Assembly (NCBI GenBank): GCA_943355085.1 | Contig: CALREC010000021.1 | Span: 1 to 8,630, forward strand | DNA: 8,630 bases | Origin: Candidatus Altimarinota bacterium | GTDB taxonomy: Bacteria > Patescibacteriota > Gracilibacteria > BD1-5 > UBA2023 | Reading direction: 5' to 3' | Part shown: positions 7,457-8,630 of the stretch, piece after piece | How the letters are laid out: each line of letters begins with the position of its first letter | How positions within the stretch are numbered: the first letter of the stretch is position 1 | Notes under the pieces: model-generated | What the model saw: only the letters and a program-made list of their open reading frames with translations | What the model was told of the DNA's origin: nothing | Database searches by the model: none | Made by a program: the position numbers and the translations under genes

Positions 7457-8630
7457 ATGAATAAATTCTTTCGAAGTTTTTTTGTTTATGGGGTCATGTT
7501 TTTTCTTACTGCTGCATGATGAGCATATGGCTATGATATAACAAATGATAGTGATGTAGATGGCATAGAAAACGATGTTGATCTTTGCCCAGGAAGCACA
7601 AAATGAGATATTACCGATGCAAAGGGCTGTACAGAAACACAGAAGAAATATATATCCTTTCCATTAAAGCCTGATGGAACAGATAATACAACTCCCGATT
7701 ATCTTAATACTGATATAGATTTTGATGGAATATCTAATATAGGTGAGGCTTTGGGTTATACGGGTGCCGTATGAACATACCTGTCAGGCATATATATAAA
7801 AACTTCTGCGACCAATCCGGATATTGATAAAGATGGGCTAAATGATGGAGCAGAGAAGATCAAGGGTACGAGTCCCCTTATGGCGGATACTGATGCTGAT
7901 GGTATTTCCGATCAAATTGATGAAGAATTAACATTACAAGAAAAACGTAGATATGTTAATGTTACAGGTAAATTTGACCAGGCAATATTTGAAAAAAGAG
8001 ATGATGATAAAGATGGTATCCTTGATAAAGAAGAGTCAGAATGATGTGTATATTCGCAAATTGGAGCAGAAGTATATAAAGATCAAGGGGAGTTTTATGG
8101 CTGTACACAACAACAAAAGATAGCATTACTTCGTATTAATGCAGCTCAAGAAGCATTGAATGCTGTTCCTGCAAATGGTTGAAATTTACCCCAAAACGAG
8201 GAGCTAAAACTCAAACTCAAACAAGCAGAACAACAACTACAAGAAGCAAAAGATACGTCCTTTATAAACGTTTCATGATGACCGACTAGCAGTTCCCAAA
8301 GTCGTGATCTCAACATCAATGGCGATGCCACAAATGGTAAGACCCGCGATGGATATATAGATAGTTTCAAATCAAAATTTGGTGGATTTTTCTTTTGAGG
8401 TGATTTGACGGGGGAAAAATGAGCAAAGTATCTACTCATAACTATTGCTCGTGATCTCAAAAATGTGGTCACCCTGTTGGCAATCATCTATTTATTTATA
8501 ATGGTTTTCAGACTTATATTCTCAAATGGAAGTGAAGAGGATATTAAAAAATGGCGGGGCTGAATTCTCTGGACATCGCTTGGTATCATTATTATGCAAA
8601 TATCATTTGTATTTATCTCTATCTTATTTG
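7457..8630 (+). CDS. Secreted/membrane protein with TSP3-like Ca-binding repeats and a T4SS-pilin-like C-terminus (3' partial)
   Basis: The first 391 residues are visible and the gene runs off the window. Residues 1 to about 25 are a signal peptide or anchor (basic start, then a hydrophobic core ending AAGGAYG). DxDxDG-type calcium loops follow: DSDVDGIEND (31-40), DIDFDGISN (86-94), DIDKDGLND (122-130), DTDADGISD (144-152) and DDDKDGILD (182-190). The first and last are followed by Cys pairs (C44/C58, C197/C216) in the CPG..GC style of thrombospondin type 3 repeats. A Gln/Lys-rich helix (about 248-266) may be a coiled coil. Two transmembrane helices (about 337-355 and 370-391) flank a loop with SNGSEEDIKKWRGG, like T4SS pilin/VirB2-type proteins. 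Eleven in-frame TGA codons read as Gly, including two tandem pairs (21-22, 270-271). The gene follows the T4SS-like ATPase, suggesting an envelope or surface component of the same apparatus. Confidence 0.75.

Noticed and set aside
8146..8487. Minus-strand frame of 113 codons
   Set aside because: It is antisense to the calcium-repeat gene and is open only because in-frame TGA glycines on the plus strand do not read as stops there.
405..8630. TGA read as tryptophan (codes 4 or similar)
   Set aside because: TGA falls at invariant glycines such as GGGGH and Walker A, and tryptophan positions use TGG.
1..8630. tRNA or rRNA genes, including the tRNA-Gly(UCA) expected with this code
   Set aside because: No cloverleaf or rRNA-like sequence was recognised in any intergenic gap.

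Overview
The window comes from a bacterium that reads TGA as glycine (translation table 25), which places it in the Candidate Phyla Radiation, in Gracilibacteria (BD1-5) or Absconditabacteria (SR1). Under the standard code almost every gene here looks broken. With TGA read as Gly, six of the seven genes become long intact frames carrying about 31 in-frame TGA codons, several at family-invariant glycines: GGGGH of a DHH phosphoesterase, the Walker A motifs of a ComM-type ATPase and a T4SS-like ATPase, and GVLFLDE of ComM. All six visible stop codons are TAA or TAG. Base composition is moderately AT-rich. No gene start has a convincing Shine-Dalgarno sequence.

Layout. Positions 1-148 hold a non-coding palindromic, MITE-like repeat. 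A two-gene toxin-antitoxin-like module (223-396 and 405-665, +) follows with its own promoter and a strong terminator, and then a degenerate second copy of the repeat (746-811). Next are rlmE (861-1646, -), a 23S rRNA 2'-O-methyltransferase, and divergently a DHH/DHHA1 phosphoesterase of the NrnA type (1699-2685, +). The -35 box predicted for the phosphoesterase overlaps the rlmE start codon. Converging on the phosphoesterase is a full-length comM/yifB AAA+ helicase gene (2706-4232, -). A 230-base divergent spacer leads to a 969-residue membrane-anchored type IV secretion-like ATPase (4463-7372, +). After an overlapping terminator/promoter, a partial gene (7457 to the window end, +) encodes a secreted or membrane protein with thrombospondin-type-3 calcium-binding repeats and a C-terminal two-helix membrane module resembling T4SS pilin/VirB2-like proteins.

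How the parts may work together. RlmE and the DHH enzyme are housekeeping RNA functions. ComM processes incoming single-stranded DNA during natural transformation. The T4SS-like ATPase and the Ca-repeat/pilin-like membrane protein are adjacent and co-oriented, and look like the start of an envelope-spanning DNA- or protein-transport locus that continues beyond 8630. In an organism likely to depend on host contact, this cluster could handle DNA uptake or host attachment. That is inference; the sequence shows only the domains and the gene order.
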